Below, in pieces: positions 1-9,300 of a stretch of DNA of 64,000 nucleotides. The position numbers and the translations under genes are program-made. Source of the stretch: Bdellovibrio sp. KM01 (GTDB taxonomy: Bacteria; Bdellovibrionota; Bdellovibrionia; Bdellovibrionales; Bdellovibrionaceae); assembly GCF_013752535.1 (NCBI RefSeq), contig NZ_CP058348.1, positions 2,790,001-2,854,000 on the forward strand, read 5' to 3'. The stretch's first letter is position 1, and each line of letters begins with the position of its first letter. A model generated the notes under the pieces. The model made no database searches and was not told where the DNA came from. It worked only from the letters and a program-made list of their open reading frames with translations.

Positions 1-1
1 T

Positions 2-1840
2 ACCAAAGTTACAGTGGACACAAAAGGTCGCGTGACAACAGGTGCAAACTTAGCCGCTGGCGATATCACGACGGCCTTAACTTACACTCCCGTGAATAAA
101 GCTGGCGATGTGATGACCGGTTCTTTGGGTCTTGGTAATTTCACGAACGCGACAGAAGCTACTTTGATCACAGGCTGGGGCGCTTCTGACAAAGGTAAAA
201 CCTGGTTTAATACTTCGACGAATCAAATGAAGTATTGGGACGGATCTGTTGCCCAGGCGTTAGGAGTTTCCGGTGCAGGCTTAACTTCATTGAATGGGCA
301 ATCTGGTTCTACACAAACTTTTGCCACTCCGGGCACCTCCGGAACGGCTCCGGCTTGGTCTTCATCTTCTAACGCGCATACCTTGAATATCCCCATGGCT
401 TCGGCCGCAAGTGTTACAGCGGGTCTTTTAAGTAAAACGGATTACGACGCTTTCGCGGCAAAACAGGCTGCAGGTAACTATGTGACCTCTTTAACAGGGG
501 ACGTGACAGCTACCGGTCCCGGTGCTGCTGCAGCAACGATCGCAGCAAATGCGGTAACGAGTTCAAAAATCGCTGATGGCACGATCGTGGGCGCAGATAT
601 CGATTTCACCGGAGCGAATGCAGCAACTACTGGAATCGTTCTGAAAGACAGCACTGGTAAATTTATGAATTTTACTTGCGCGACTGCAGGCCATATTCCG
701 ACTTGGACAGCTTCAGGATTTGCATGCCAAGCACCGACGGCTCTATTACCGACTCTTGCTGATGGTAAAATCTGGGTGGGTGTAGCGGGAACCGCAACCG
801 CTGCAACTATGTCTGGTGATGCGACAATTTCAAATACCGGTGCATTGACACTGGCAACTGTTGCAACTGCAGGCACTTATACGAAAGTCACAGTCGATAC
901 CAAAGGTCGCGTCACGACCGGTGCAAATCTTGTGGCGGCAGATATCACGTCAGCATTAACATACACGCCAGTAAATAAAGCTGGTGATGTGATGACCGGC
1001 TCCCTGGGATTGGGCAACTTTACTGATGCCACAGAAGCCACTTTAATCACAGGCTGGAATACTGCCGACAAAGGTAAAACGTGGTTTAATACGACTTCCA
1101 ATGTTGTAAAATATTGGGATGGTAGCGCCATAAAAGTTATCGGCTCTGTCGGTGCCGCAATCAGCTCGATGAATGGTCTTTCAGGGACAACTCAAACTTT
1201 TGCAACTCCGGGCACTACAGGCACCGCTCCCTCATGGTCTTCAGTGGGTTCCTCTCACACACTCAATATCCCAATGGCATCTGCATCGAGCGTTACCGCG
1301 GGTCTTTTAAGTAAAACCGATTATGATGCATTCGCCGCCAAGCAAGCCGCCGGCAACTATGTAACTGCATTGACAGGTGATGTAACTGCATCGGGGCCGG
1401 GTTCCGCAGCCGCCACAATTGCGAACAGCGCCGTGACAAACGCTAAAATGGCCAACATGGCAGCGAATACTCTAAAAGGCAATAATACCGGTTCTGCAGC
1501 TGCGCCGACAGATATTACGATTGCGAGTCTTCAAGGTACAACATCCACAACATTCGCGGCGGGTAATGACTCTCGTATCACAGGGGCAATGCAATCAGGT
1601 GCAACAGCAGGCGGTGATTTAACGGGAACATATCCAAATCCAACCGTGGCATCAGGGGCTGTGACGACTGGAAAAATTGCCTCGGGAACCATTCTTGGAA
1701 CGAACATGAATTTTACTGGTACGAATGCCGGTACGACCAGCATGGTTTTGAAAGATTCAACAGGTAAGTTTTTTGACTTCGCCTGCAGTACTGCAGGCCA
1801 CGTTGCCACTTGGACCGTTTCCGGATGGGCTTGTCAGGTA
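2..1840 (+). repeat. long in-frame tandem duplication inside fibre gene
   Basis: The segment from about base 2 to 880 is repeated from 881 to about 1840. Matching landmarks are the DTKGRVTTGAN, TPVNKAGDVMTGS, WFNT, LLSKTDYDAFAAKQAAGNYV and LKDSTGKF stretches. The second copy carries an extra insert of about 80 codons (about 1440-1680) with a TGTYPNPT motif. Nucleotide identity is visibly lower than protein similarity, so the duplication is old or has been held by selection on the protein. Confidence 0.75.
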
Positions 1841-2959
1841 GTCAGCCTTACTCCTTCCGGCTTTGGGTCCCAGACACAGAATACCTTCCTTGCCGCTCCA
1901 AACGGTTCAGCGGGCAATCCCACATTTAGAACAATCGCCTCTGCGGATCTTCCGATTACAGGTGCAACCGGTGTCTATATCAATGGTGGTAACTCATTTG
2001 GGTCGGCTGCAACACTTGGTACTAATGATGCCAACTCTCTTTCTTTAGAAACGAACAATACCACGCAGCTTTTTATCAGCGCGACAGGTTCTGTGGGTAT
2101 TGGGACTGTATCCCCGACGGCAAAACTTCACATAAGCAGTTCACTTACAGGAAACTCCGGGCAACTTTACACCAACTTCTTTTATGCAACGGCAGATCCG
2201 ACCGCGGCCTCGTCTGCCACTTACTATGGAAGTCAGGGGACTGTTTCAAACTACAACAGCAATACCAGATTGAACGGTGCAACTCTCACGGGTGTTGCAG
2301 GCCTGGTTGAACAAGGTGGAACTGGAATAGTTGGAAATGCGAACGCTATCGAAGCCCTGGTCAGTAAATTCGCATCGGGCAATATGACATCGGTAAATGG
2401 TGTTTACTCCCACCTGAATAGTTCAACTTCTGGCACAACCGATACGTTCCGCGGACTTTATGTAAGCACGAATATTTCTGGCACAAGTACGTTGACGAAT
2501 GGTTATGGGGTTTACATAGATTCAATGAGTGGGACGACGAATAGCTATGGTATTTATCAAAATGGCGCCAGCGATCGGAACTACTTTGCAGGACGCGTTG
2601 GTATCAATACTGCATCCCCAAGCGCCAATGCAAAACTTGAAGTCACAGGCACCATCGTCAGCACTCCGACTTCAGTCGCTGGAGCCTCTGTGAATCTTGC
2701 AACATCAAATACGATAACTCTTACGGCTGTGGGAGGAACTGCGATTACGCTTTCGAACATGGTTAATGGAGGCAACTATACATTGCTTGTGAGTGATACG
2801 ACTTCCCGCACGTATACTTTCACTGGTTGTAACACGAGCAAATTTAGACCCGCAAATGCTGCAACTGTCGCCGGCACTGCCACCATGTACAGTATTATTA
2901 CGATCTATAACGGATCCACATACGATTGCTGGATTACCTGGGGAAGCGGCTATCAATAG
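2..2959 (+). CDS. repetitive tail-fibre-like surface protein, C-terminal part
   Basis: The frame is open from the first bases of the window, so only the 3' part (about 985 codons) is present. The protein is rich in Gly, Thr, Ala and Ser and made of low-complexity beta-type repeats such as DTKGRVTTGAN, NKAGDVMTGSLGLGNF and DLTGTYPNPTVASGAVT, typical of phage tail fibres and large bacterial surface fibres. A long unit beginning TKVTVDTKGRV recurs about 879 bp later (near bases 2 and 881). Residues from about 650 on are less repetitive and contain GIGT and GINT turns as in tail-fibre heads. I see no S74 chaperone domain or anchor motif at the C-terminus. The nearest gene is convergent, and no other phage genes are nearby, so a cell-surface or predation-related fibre is more likely than a prophage gene. 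Function is inferred. Confidence 0.75.
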   Translation, partial: TKVTVDTKGRVTTGANLAAGDITTALTYTPVNKAGDVMTGSLGLGNFTNATEATLITGWGASDKGKTWFNTSTNQMKYWDGSVAQALGVSGAGLTSLNGQSGSTQTFATPGTSGTAPAWSSSSNAHTLNIPMASAASVTAGLLSKTDYDAFAAKQAAGNYVTSLTGDVTATGPGAAAATIAANAVTSSKIADGTIVGADIDFTGANAATTGIVLKDSTGKFMNFTCATAGHIPTWTASGFACQAPTALLPTLADGKIWVGVAGTATAATMSGDATISNTGALTLATVATAGTYTKVTVDTKGRVTTGANLVAADITSALTYTPVNKAGDVMTGSLGLGNFTDATEATLITGWNTADKGKTWFNTTSNVVKYWDGSAIKVIGSVGAAISSMNGLSGTTQTFATPGTTGTAPSWSSVGSSHTLNIPMASASSVTAGLLSKTDYDAFAAKQAAGNYVTALTGDVTASGPGSAAATIANSAVTNAKMANMAANTLKGNNTGSAAAPTDITIASLQGTTSTTFAAGNDSRITGAMQSGATAGGDLTGTYPNPTVASGAVTTGKIASGTILGTNMNFTGTNAGTTSMVLKDSTGKFFDFACSTAGHVATWTVSGWACQVVSLTPSGFGSQTQNTFLAAPNGSAGNPTFRTIASADLPITGATGVYINGGNSFGSAATLGTNDANSLSLETNNTTQLFISATGSVGIGTVSPTAKLHISSSLTGNSGQLYTNFFYATADPTAASSATYYGSQGTVSNYNSNTRLNGATLTGVAGLVEQGGTGIVGNANAIEALVSKFASGNMTSVNGVYSHLNSSTSGTTDTFRGLYVSTNISGTSTLTNGYGVYIDSMSGTTNSYGIYQNGASDRNYFAGRVGINTASPSANAKLEVTGTIVSTPTSVAGASVNLATSNTITLTAVGGTAITLSNMVNGGNYTLLVSDTTSRTYTFTGCNTSKFRPANAATVAGTATMYSIITIYNGSTYDCWITWGSGYQ

Positions 2960-2968
2960 TGAGTTCAG

Positions 2969-3865
2969 CTATTCCCCGACTTCTTCTGTGAAGTGCTCAA
3001 TGAAAGAGCGTGCCGCCAGACTTAACTGACGACCTTTTTTAATTGCTAACCACAAGTTGAATTCATGAGGATGCTCGACCGGAACTTCGAAAAGCTCTCC
3101 GTTGGCAATTTCCTTTTCAACCATGGAACGAGTCAAATATGCCAATCCTTCACCGGCCAGACAAAAACGCTTTTGCGCTTCTTGGCTGTTGGTTTCCAAA
3201 CCGATCTGCGGAGCTTCGCCAAACAGTTCCATGATCACGCGTTTGGGACGAGTTTCAAGCAGCGCCCCGATCGAGCAGAGATAGCCGTAGTTTTCCAAAA
3301 CTTTACGCAAAGTCTTTTCATTATTCGAAGACTTACATTCCTTCCACAGTTGCGGCTTACAAACCAAAGACATGAATTCAGAAGTCAGACGGCGATATTC
3401 GATATTGGGAATCGCGACCTTCGCAAATAAAAGCGCAAACTCGTTTTCCGTGTGAATCAAAGAATCAATGATATCATCAGGTGGACCCGACATGATACTT
3501 GGAATGACTTTAGGGTACTTACGACGAAACGTATGCAAGGGCTCTACTAAATAATCATTGATCACGTTGTCAGTAGCTGCGAAACGCAGAGGGCCTTCGC
3601 ACTTTTCCTGAACCTCGCGGCACAGATTTTCAATCGCCTTTTCAGTGCGGAAGAGCTCTTCACACAGATGGAATACTTGATGACCTTTGGCAGTTAGTTC
3701 TACTCCGCTTTTAGAGCGGTCGAATAAGACCACGCCCTCTTGTTCTTCGAGCAAAGAAACTGAACGGCTCAGAGCACTTTGACTGATGTTCAGCCGAGCT
3801 GCTGCTTCCGAAAACTTTCCAGATTTAGCCACCTCAAAGAATGCGCGAAGATAATTCAGCTCCAC
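2969..3865 (-). CDS. LysR-family transcriptional regulator
   Basis: This is a DNA-binding transcription factor. Residues about 1-60 form the LysR winged helix-turn-helix (LRAFFEVAKSGKFSEAAARL followed by SQSALSRSVSLLE), and residues about 90-290 resemble a LysR effector-binding domain. I chose the GTG at 3865 because an AAAGGAC Shine-Dalgarno site lies just upstream and it gives 298 residues, the usual LysR length. A longer open frame to 4000 would add 45 residues unlike the family. It is convergent with the fibre gene (9-bp gap). Upstream on the same strand lie a small membrane protein and a periplasmic binding protein that could be co-transcribed. The effector is unknown. Confidence 0.88.
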   Translation of the reverse strand: MELNYLRAFFEVAKSGKFSEAAARLNISQSALSRSVSLLEEQEGVVLFDRSKSGVELTAKGHQVFHLCEELFRTEKAIENLCREVQEKCEGPLRFAATDNVINDYLVEPLHTFRRKYPKVIPSIMSGPPDDIIDSLIHTENEFALLFAKVAIPNIEYRRLTSEFMSLVCKPQLWKECKSSNNEKTLRKVLENYGYLCSIGALLETRPKRVIMELFGEAPQIGLETNSQEAQKRFCLAGEGLAYLTRSMVEKEIANGELFEVPVEHPHEFNLWLAIKKGRQLSLAARSFIEHFTEEVGE

Positions 3866-3953
3866 CGAAGAACGTCCTTTTGAAAATATCTCAAATATAG
3901 ATAGTAAAATGTTATCATTCGAATTTGTGAATCGAAAGATTATTTCGCGTTTA

Positions 3954-4142
3954 CTATAAGTTATCCAGCCATAGGTAAAAGGCACAGAAGGGATAAGCAA
4001 AGCAGGCCGAGTAGAGGATCTGCAAGGGTGTTAATTTCTTTTTATCGATATGGGTGTGAAGTTTCTTTTTGGTATCGTACCATCGCGCCACAATTCCCAA
4101 TGAAACACTCGCGATGGAGCTGATGACTAAAAAAGTCATCAC
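3954..4142 (-). CDS. small membrane protein, translationally coupled
   Basis: This is a 62-residue protein with a hydrophobic N-terminal stretch (MTFLVISSIASVSLGIVA) and a second aromatic hydrophobic stretch near the C-terminus (ACFAYPFCAFYLWL), so it may span the membrane twice. Its GTG start overlaps the TGA of the upstream binding-protein gene by 3 bases, which suggests coupling. I recognise no family. An ATG one codon later could also be the start. The last bases overlap only the rejected N-terminal extension of the LysR gene, not the chosen form. Existence is supported by coupling and hydrophobicity only. Confidence 0.5.
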   Translation of the reverse strand: MMTFLVISSIASVSLGIVARWYDTKKKLHTHIDKKKLTPLQILYSACFAYPFCAFYLWLDNL

Positions 4143-4915
4143 GGCAGGACACTCTTGTTCTTATGAAGATAGGCTTCCACTGCGTTATTATATCCAGCTT
4201 CAGTAAAGGATGCATTAAAAACTCTCAAGGCTTCTTTGCCATTAGGTGAGTTTTTGAAGGCGACTCCATATTGGTACACTTGCAATGGTTTGGCATTAAA
4301 CTGCAGCTTCTTTTTACTTCCGCGCAGCTGTTCATTTGTTTGCATCAGTCTGTTGAAGACGGCGCTATCAATAAATACTAAATCCAAACGGCCTTTGGCT
4401 AACTTTAAAAGATTCAGCTCATCTCTGGCCGCCTCTTCAATATCGAGCGCTTTGGCTTTTTGGAGCGGCCACAAAACCGCGGCCAAATCATAACCCACGA
4501 CATTGCCGATACGGTATTTCTTGAGATCAGAAACATTTCTCCAAATCACGGGACGATCGGCCCTTTCCGCCATCCCCCACGTGCTGACTTGCACTGTACG
4601 GGACAATATAAAATTCTTCTGAATGTTTTCAGAGACGGCGGGAAAATAACCATCGACATCGGGACGTTCTGCCGCCTGCTTTTTAGTGCGGATCACTGGC
4701 GCAAAGGAAACTTTCAGATTGTATCCTTCTTTACGGTAGAGATCTTTGAATGCTGCCACGGCAGCGCCGCCCTCCGGAAGACTTTCCTTGGCGAAAGGGG
4801 GAAGTTCAAACGTCATAAGTTGAACTTCTTTGGGCGGACTTGCCGCAGAAGCAAAACTGGATCCGATAATTAAATAGGATATTATACCCGAGGAAAGCAA
4901 TCCCACCTCATTCAT
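4139..4915 (-). CDS. periplasmic solute-binding protein (SBP_bac_3-like)
   Basis: The 258-residue product begins with a signal-peptide-like segment ending near FASAAS. The body looks like a type-II periplasmic binding domain: an ELPPFAKE-type first strand, a two-lobe layout with GNVVGYDLAAVL at the second lobe, and GRLDLVFIDSAVFNRLM as in amino-acid-binding proteins of ABC systems. No permease or ATPase is adjacent, so it may serve sensing, a distant transporter or another periplasmic role. Such stand-alone binding proteins are common in Bdellovibrio (family knowledge). A coupled small membrane protein follows. The ligand cannot be told from sequence. A second, divergent member lies at 15099-15893. 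Confidence 0.75.
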   Translation of the reverse strand: MNEVGLLSSGIISYLIIGSSFASAASPPKEVQLMTFELPPFAKESLPEGGAAVAAFKDLYRKEGYNLKVSFAPVIRTKKQAAERPDVDGYFPAVSENIQKNFILSRTVQVSTWGMAERADRPVIWRNVSDLKKYRIGNVVGYDLAAVLWPLQKAKALDIEEAARDELNLLKLAKGRLDLVFIDSAVFNRLMQTNEQLRGSKKKLQFNAKPLQVYQYGVAFKNSPNGKEALRVFNASFTEAGYNNAVEAYLHKNKSVLP

Positions 4916-5036
4916 ATATATTAATGCTGAATCAGATTAAAGGACGCTCCCCTAGTGAAGCAATCGACGAGCCAGAATGACAATCCGATCTGGACCGTCC
5001 CCACAAGCAAGGCAATGAAATTAAATAACTGATGGT

Positions 5037-5366
5037 TTATTTTTCACTTTCGACAACATAACCTGCATCGAAATAAACGTTTTTATCCATCGTGACCTCT
5101 GCATATTTTTTGTCGTGAATTTTTGAAACTTGAGCAAAGCCAACGCGGTCTTTGGTGCAAACAGAAAATCTGCCACCTTTGCATTCTTCACGGAACACAG
5201 CCAGACGCTGCCCCAGTTTAACAGCGATTTTGGATTCTTCCAGATTCACTTGTGCAGTGGATTCACTTAGCTTCATCGTCACATCACCATGAACGGCTTT
5301 TTTATAAGAACACAATGCAGAAACAGAAATGAACATCATCGCCACGAACGTGAACGCCGCCACCAT
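5037..5366 (-). CDS. hypothetical protein with N-terminal membrane anchor
   Basis: A 109-residue protein with an N-terminal hydrophobic segment (VAAFTFVAMMFISVSALC) that could be an uncleaved anchor or a signal peptide, followed by a polar domain of about 85 residues with two cysteines. I chose the ATG at 5366 because a GGGGGG Shine-Dalgarno-like run lies 7 bases upstream; an in-frame GTG at 5381 has none. Residues 25-109 may form a small beta-rich domain (alternating QVNLEESKIAVKL and YAEVTMDKNVYF). No family recognised. It is divergent from the SDR gene at 5559. Confidence 0.6.
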   Translation of the reverse strand: MVAAFTFVAMMFISVSALCSYKKAVHGDVTMKLSESTAQVNLEESKIAVKLGQRLAVFREECKGGRFSVCTKDRVGFAQVSKIHDKKYAEVTMDKNVYFDAGYVVESEK

Positions 5367-5558
5367 ATTGAAACCCCCCACAGTTTTTTCTCAAACTTAC
5401 TGCACCGTAAACCTCCGGGCAACATTGGTGAGAGATTCCTTGGGAAATTAATTATTCCGACTACGAACTATGCCCCCAGAATATGCTGTGCGTTTTGCAC
5501 AGGCATCTATATTTTCCCCTCGAGAGATGTCTAAAATAGATTCTATCAAGGAGTTAAA

Positions 5559-6311
5559 ATGAAAATTGCAATCATCACTGGCGGCAGCCGCGGACTTGGA
5601 AAAAGCTCTGCTCTTCATATGGCTGATAAGGGCATTGGAATCATCCTGACGTACAACAGCCAAAAGGAAGAAGCCGATAAAGTCGTTTCAGAAATTGAGA
5701 AAAAAGGCGGCAAGGCAGCAGCTTTGCAATTAGATGTGGGAAATTCTAAAAACTTTGCGGCATTTTCAAGCGCCGTTAGAGATGTGCTGAAATCCAAATT
5801 CTCTGCCGATCATTTCGACTATTTGGTTAACAACGCTGGCACCGGTGCCTATGTGGCTTTCACCGAAATGACCGAAGAAGTTTTCGATCAACTTTCCAAC
5901 ATCCACTTCAAAGGACCTTACTTCCTGACACAAAAATTATTGCCCCTCATCAATGATGGCGGTCGCATCGTGAATGTTTCCAGCGGCCTTGCCCGCTTCT
6001 CCGTTCCCGGCTCTTCTGCCTATGGAGCAATGAAAGGTGCCGTGGAAACATGGACACGTTATTTGGCAAAAGAATTGGGTCCACGAAAAATCACCGCCAA
6101 TGTTGTTGCGCCCGGCCCGATTGCCACAGATTTCGGTGGAGGACGCGTTCGCGACAATAAAGAAATGAATGCCATGCTTTCATCCCAAACCGCATTGGGT
6201 CGAGTCGGAGAAGCAGATGACATCGGCAAACTTGTCGCAAGTCTGGTTCAAGACGACATGGGCTGGGTTAACGCCCAAAGAATCGAAGCCTCCGGCGGAA
6301 TCTTTATCTAA
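5559..6311 (+). CDS. SDR-family NAD(P)-dependent oxidoreductase
   Basis: A 250-residue classical short-chain dehydrogenase/reductase. Visible family marks are the N-terminal TGGSRGLGKSSA nucleotide-binding loop, the NNAG motif near residue 91, the catalytic Ser in NVSSG, the YxxxK catalytic pair (YGAMK), and the PGPIATD segment after it. FabG-like enzymes share this layout, but similar proteins act on many substrates, so a FabG role is not claimed. AAGGAG lies 6 bases before the ATG. The gene stands alone between a divergent hypothetical gene and a strong bidirectional terminator shared with smc. Confidence 0.9.
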   Translation: MKIAIITGGSRGLGKSSALHMADKGIGIILTYNSQKEEADKVVSEIEKKGGKAAALQLDVGNSKNFAAFSSAVRDVLKSKFSADHFDYLVNNAGTGAYVAFTEMTEEVFDQLSNIHFKGPYFLTQKLLPLINDGGRIVNVSSGLARFSVPGSSAYGAMKGAVETWTRYLAKELGPRKITANVVAPGPIATDFGGGRVRDNKEMNAMLSSQTALGRVGEADDIGKLVASLVQDDMGWVNAQRIEASGGIFI

Positions 6312-6320
6312 TTATTGCAA

Positions 6321-6356
6321 AAAAAATCCCAGGTGTTTTGCACCTGGGATTTTTAT
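6321..6356. terminator. bidirectional intrinsic terminator
   Basis: The stem ATCCCAGGTG/CACCTGGGAT has a 5-base loop and is flanked by an A-run on the left and a T-run on the right, so it can end both the SDR gene (+) and smc (-). Confidence 0.9.
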
Positions 6357-6374
6357 TTTTGGAATCTTAAAAGA

Positions 6375-9300
6375 CTATTTAATATCGTTCAAGGCTACGG
6401 AAACCATCGTCGATACACCACGCTCTTGCATAGTTACGCCGTAAAGTTTCTTAGCAACTTCCATCGTGTGCTTGTTATGGGTAACAACGATGATTTGAGA
6501 GCGTTTGGCCATCTCGCGAACCAAGTCGTTGAAACGGAATACGTTGGCGTCATCAAGTGGCGCATCAACCTCATCCAGCAAGCAGTATGGTGATGGTTTC
6601 ACCAGGAAGATCGAGAATACCAGAGCTACCGCAGTCAAAGCTTTCTCACCACCGGACATCAAAGACACGTTTTGTGTTTTCTTACCTGGAGGGCGAGCGA
6701 TGATTTCGATACCCGCTTCGTTTTTCTCAGTTTCTTCAACAAGCTCCAACCACGCTTCACCACCACCGAATAGCACTGGGAATACGCGAGTGAAACGCTC
6801 GTTAACCAAGTCGAATGTCTCTTTGAAACGTTTTGAACAGATTCTGTTGATACGATCGATCACTTTACGAAGTTGTTCTTTCGCTTCAGTCAAATCTGCG
6901 TGTTGTTTCGTCAGGAATTCATAACGAGTTGCTGTTTCTTCGTACTCTTCGATCGCTGACAAGTTCACTTCACCGATTTTCGCCAATTTTTCGCGAAGAT
7001 CTTTCAATTGAGCATCAGCTTCCATGAAGTCGCCCTCTTTATTGATGTATTTTTCAATAACATCAGGAAGGTTCAGCATGTAACGTTCACGGATAGAATC
7101 AACCAAGTACTGCTCTTTCATCTTGGCTTGTTCAAGCTTCAATTGAGAGTCGTTCATTTTGTGTTGTCTTTCGTTGCGAAGACGCTGAGAAGCGCTAGCT
7201 TCCTCTTCGATCGCGCGGATAGTTTCAGACATCACTTCGTATTCGTCTTTCGTGCGAGCCGCTTGAAGTTTCAATTGCTCAACTTCATCCAAAAGACGTT
7301 CAAATTCGATTTTCTTTTCTTCCAAAGTCACTTGGCTCTCAGTCATTTGAGAGTTGTAGCCTTCAGCTTCTTCGCTCATACGAGCCAATTGAGCATCAAG
7401 GTCTGACAAAGATTTGGAAACCATCTCAAGCTGTCTCAAAACACCGGTGTATTCCTGAGTTTTAGAAGCAGATCTTACCTGAAGATCTGTTACTTCCGCT
7501 TGCAGACCGTCAAAGCCCAAACGAACTGAGTTCAATTCAGAGTTCAAAGCTTCCACTTCGCCTTCAAGAAGAACTTTCTTCTCGCGAGCTTCGATCAAAG
7601 CTTCGTTCAACTCTTCCATTTTCAGCTCTTGAACTTCCAATTGCTCAGTCAGTTTTTTGACTTCGCGTTCTTGACGTTCAACTGCCGCTTGGGCGTTTTG
7701 AACTTCGTTCTCGGCGCGTTCAAGGTCTTTTCTGAATTCAGTAACTTTGATTTCTTGGTCAATTTTGCGTTTTTGAGCGCCTTCGAAATCGTTCAATACG
7801 TTCGCCAATTGCTCTTCAACTTTTTTAAGAGCCATTTGCGCCAATTGAAGTTTGCCGGCGTATTCGTCTTTTTTCTCAGACAATTCTTTGATCTCACGGC
7901 GACGTTTAAGCATTCCAGAATCCGCAGATTCAGAAGAACCACCCGTCAAAACACCGTCAGCAGTCAAAGTGTCACCGTCAAGAGTAACGAATGTCCAGCC
8001 AGTGTAAGTCGCGCGAAGATTCAATGCCGTACGAATAGAATCAACGATCGCTACACCGTCCAACATATAAGTGACAGCGTTTTTGAACTTATCCGCCGCT
8101 TGAACCACATCTTTCAAGATAGCTTGAACGCCTTCTTGACCGATTGGAGATTCGGAACGGTTGAAAGCCACGTTTTGGTCGCTTGCAGACATGAAGCTGG
8201 AACGACCGGATTTTTGTTCTTTCAAATGAGAAACAGCGTCTACGGCGATGTTCGCATCAGAAGACAAAAGCATTTGCAGGCGTGAGCCCAATGCCGCTTC
8301 CATTGCCACTTCGTATTCAGCCGGAACTTCAACAACCTCAGATACCGGTTGGAAGTGGGTGACGACTGAACCATCCGCCATCAACTCTTGAGAGCGAGTT
8401 TTTTGCCACAACATCACTTGTTTCACACCTTCTTGGAAGCCCTCGAAGTTGTTTTGCAAGTTTTCAAGACCGTACAAACGAGAAGCCACTTCATTCAAAG
8501 AGTCTTTGAATGATTCCACTTCTAATTTTTTCTCGGCCGCTGACTCAGTCAGGATCTTTTTATTAGCTTCGAAAGAATCAACATCAGAAGCCAAGTCCAA
8601 TTGCATTTGGCGTTCTTTATCAAGATCGTTCGTCACTTTTTTGCGACGGCTTTCGAACTCAACTTGCTTTTCACGAAGTTCGTTCAAAACTTGTTGTTCA
8701 TTGTCCTGGCGTTCGCTCAAGTCAGCGATCTGTGCAGACAAAGAGTTCACACGCGCATCCAAAGACGACTCCGATTGGCCCACAGCGAACAATTCGCGGC
8801 GTTTCGTCGTCAAATCTTCATCAACAGTCCCAATACGTGAGTTGAAGTTTTGGAAGATGTCATTTTTCTCGTTAAAGGTCGCTGTCAGTGTTTCAGCTTC
8901 TTCTTTAAGCTCTGTTACTTGAGCTTCCAAAGTCGCTTTATCACGAGCTAGCAATTCCTGACGAGCTTGTTGCTCTTGCAGGATTGTCCCTGTCATTTGT
9001 TCATTACGACGGGCTTGTTCAATTTCGAAACGAAGTTCTTGAATCTCCATTTCTTTCTTTTGAACAGTGCCTTGTTTGTCGAAATAAACTGTCTGATGCT
9101 CTTCAGCCATTTTTTCTTTTTCAAGGATTTGAAGTTTCAGAACTTCCAATTGACCTTGAAGAGTCGAAAGGTTGGCGTCGCCTTCGATTTCCATACTTTG
9201 CGCTTCATTGAAGATCGCTTGAGCTTCTTCAGCCGCACGAGCCAACTCGACGTACTGAGCCGTCGAAATCCACAAATCCAAATCTTCAATTTGGTTTTTG

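Noticed and set aside
2-2959. Prophage tail gene
   Set aside because: No terminase, capsid, integrase or lysis genes are visible; neighbours are chromosomal.
3866-4000. 45-residue N-terminal extension of the LysR protein
   Set aside because: The GTG at 3865 has a good ribosome-binding site and gives normal LysR length.
7629-8285. 218-codon plus-strand ORF opposite smc
   Set aside because: Shadow of coiled-coil coding sequence; Phe/Leu-rich product without family marks.
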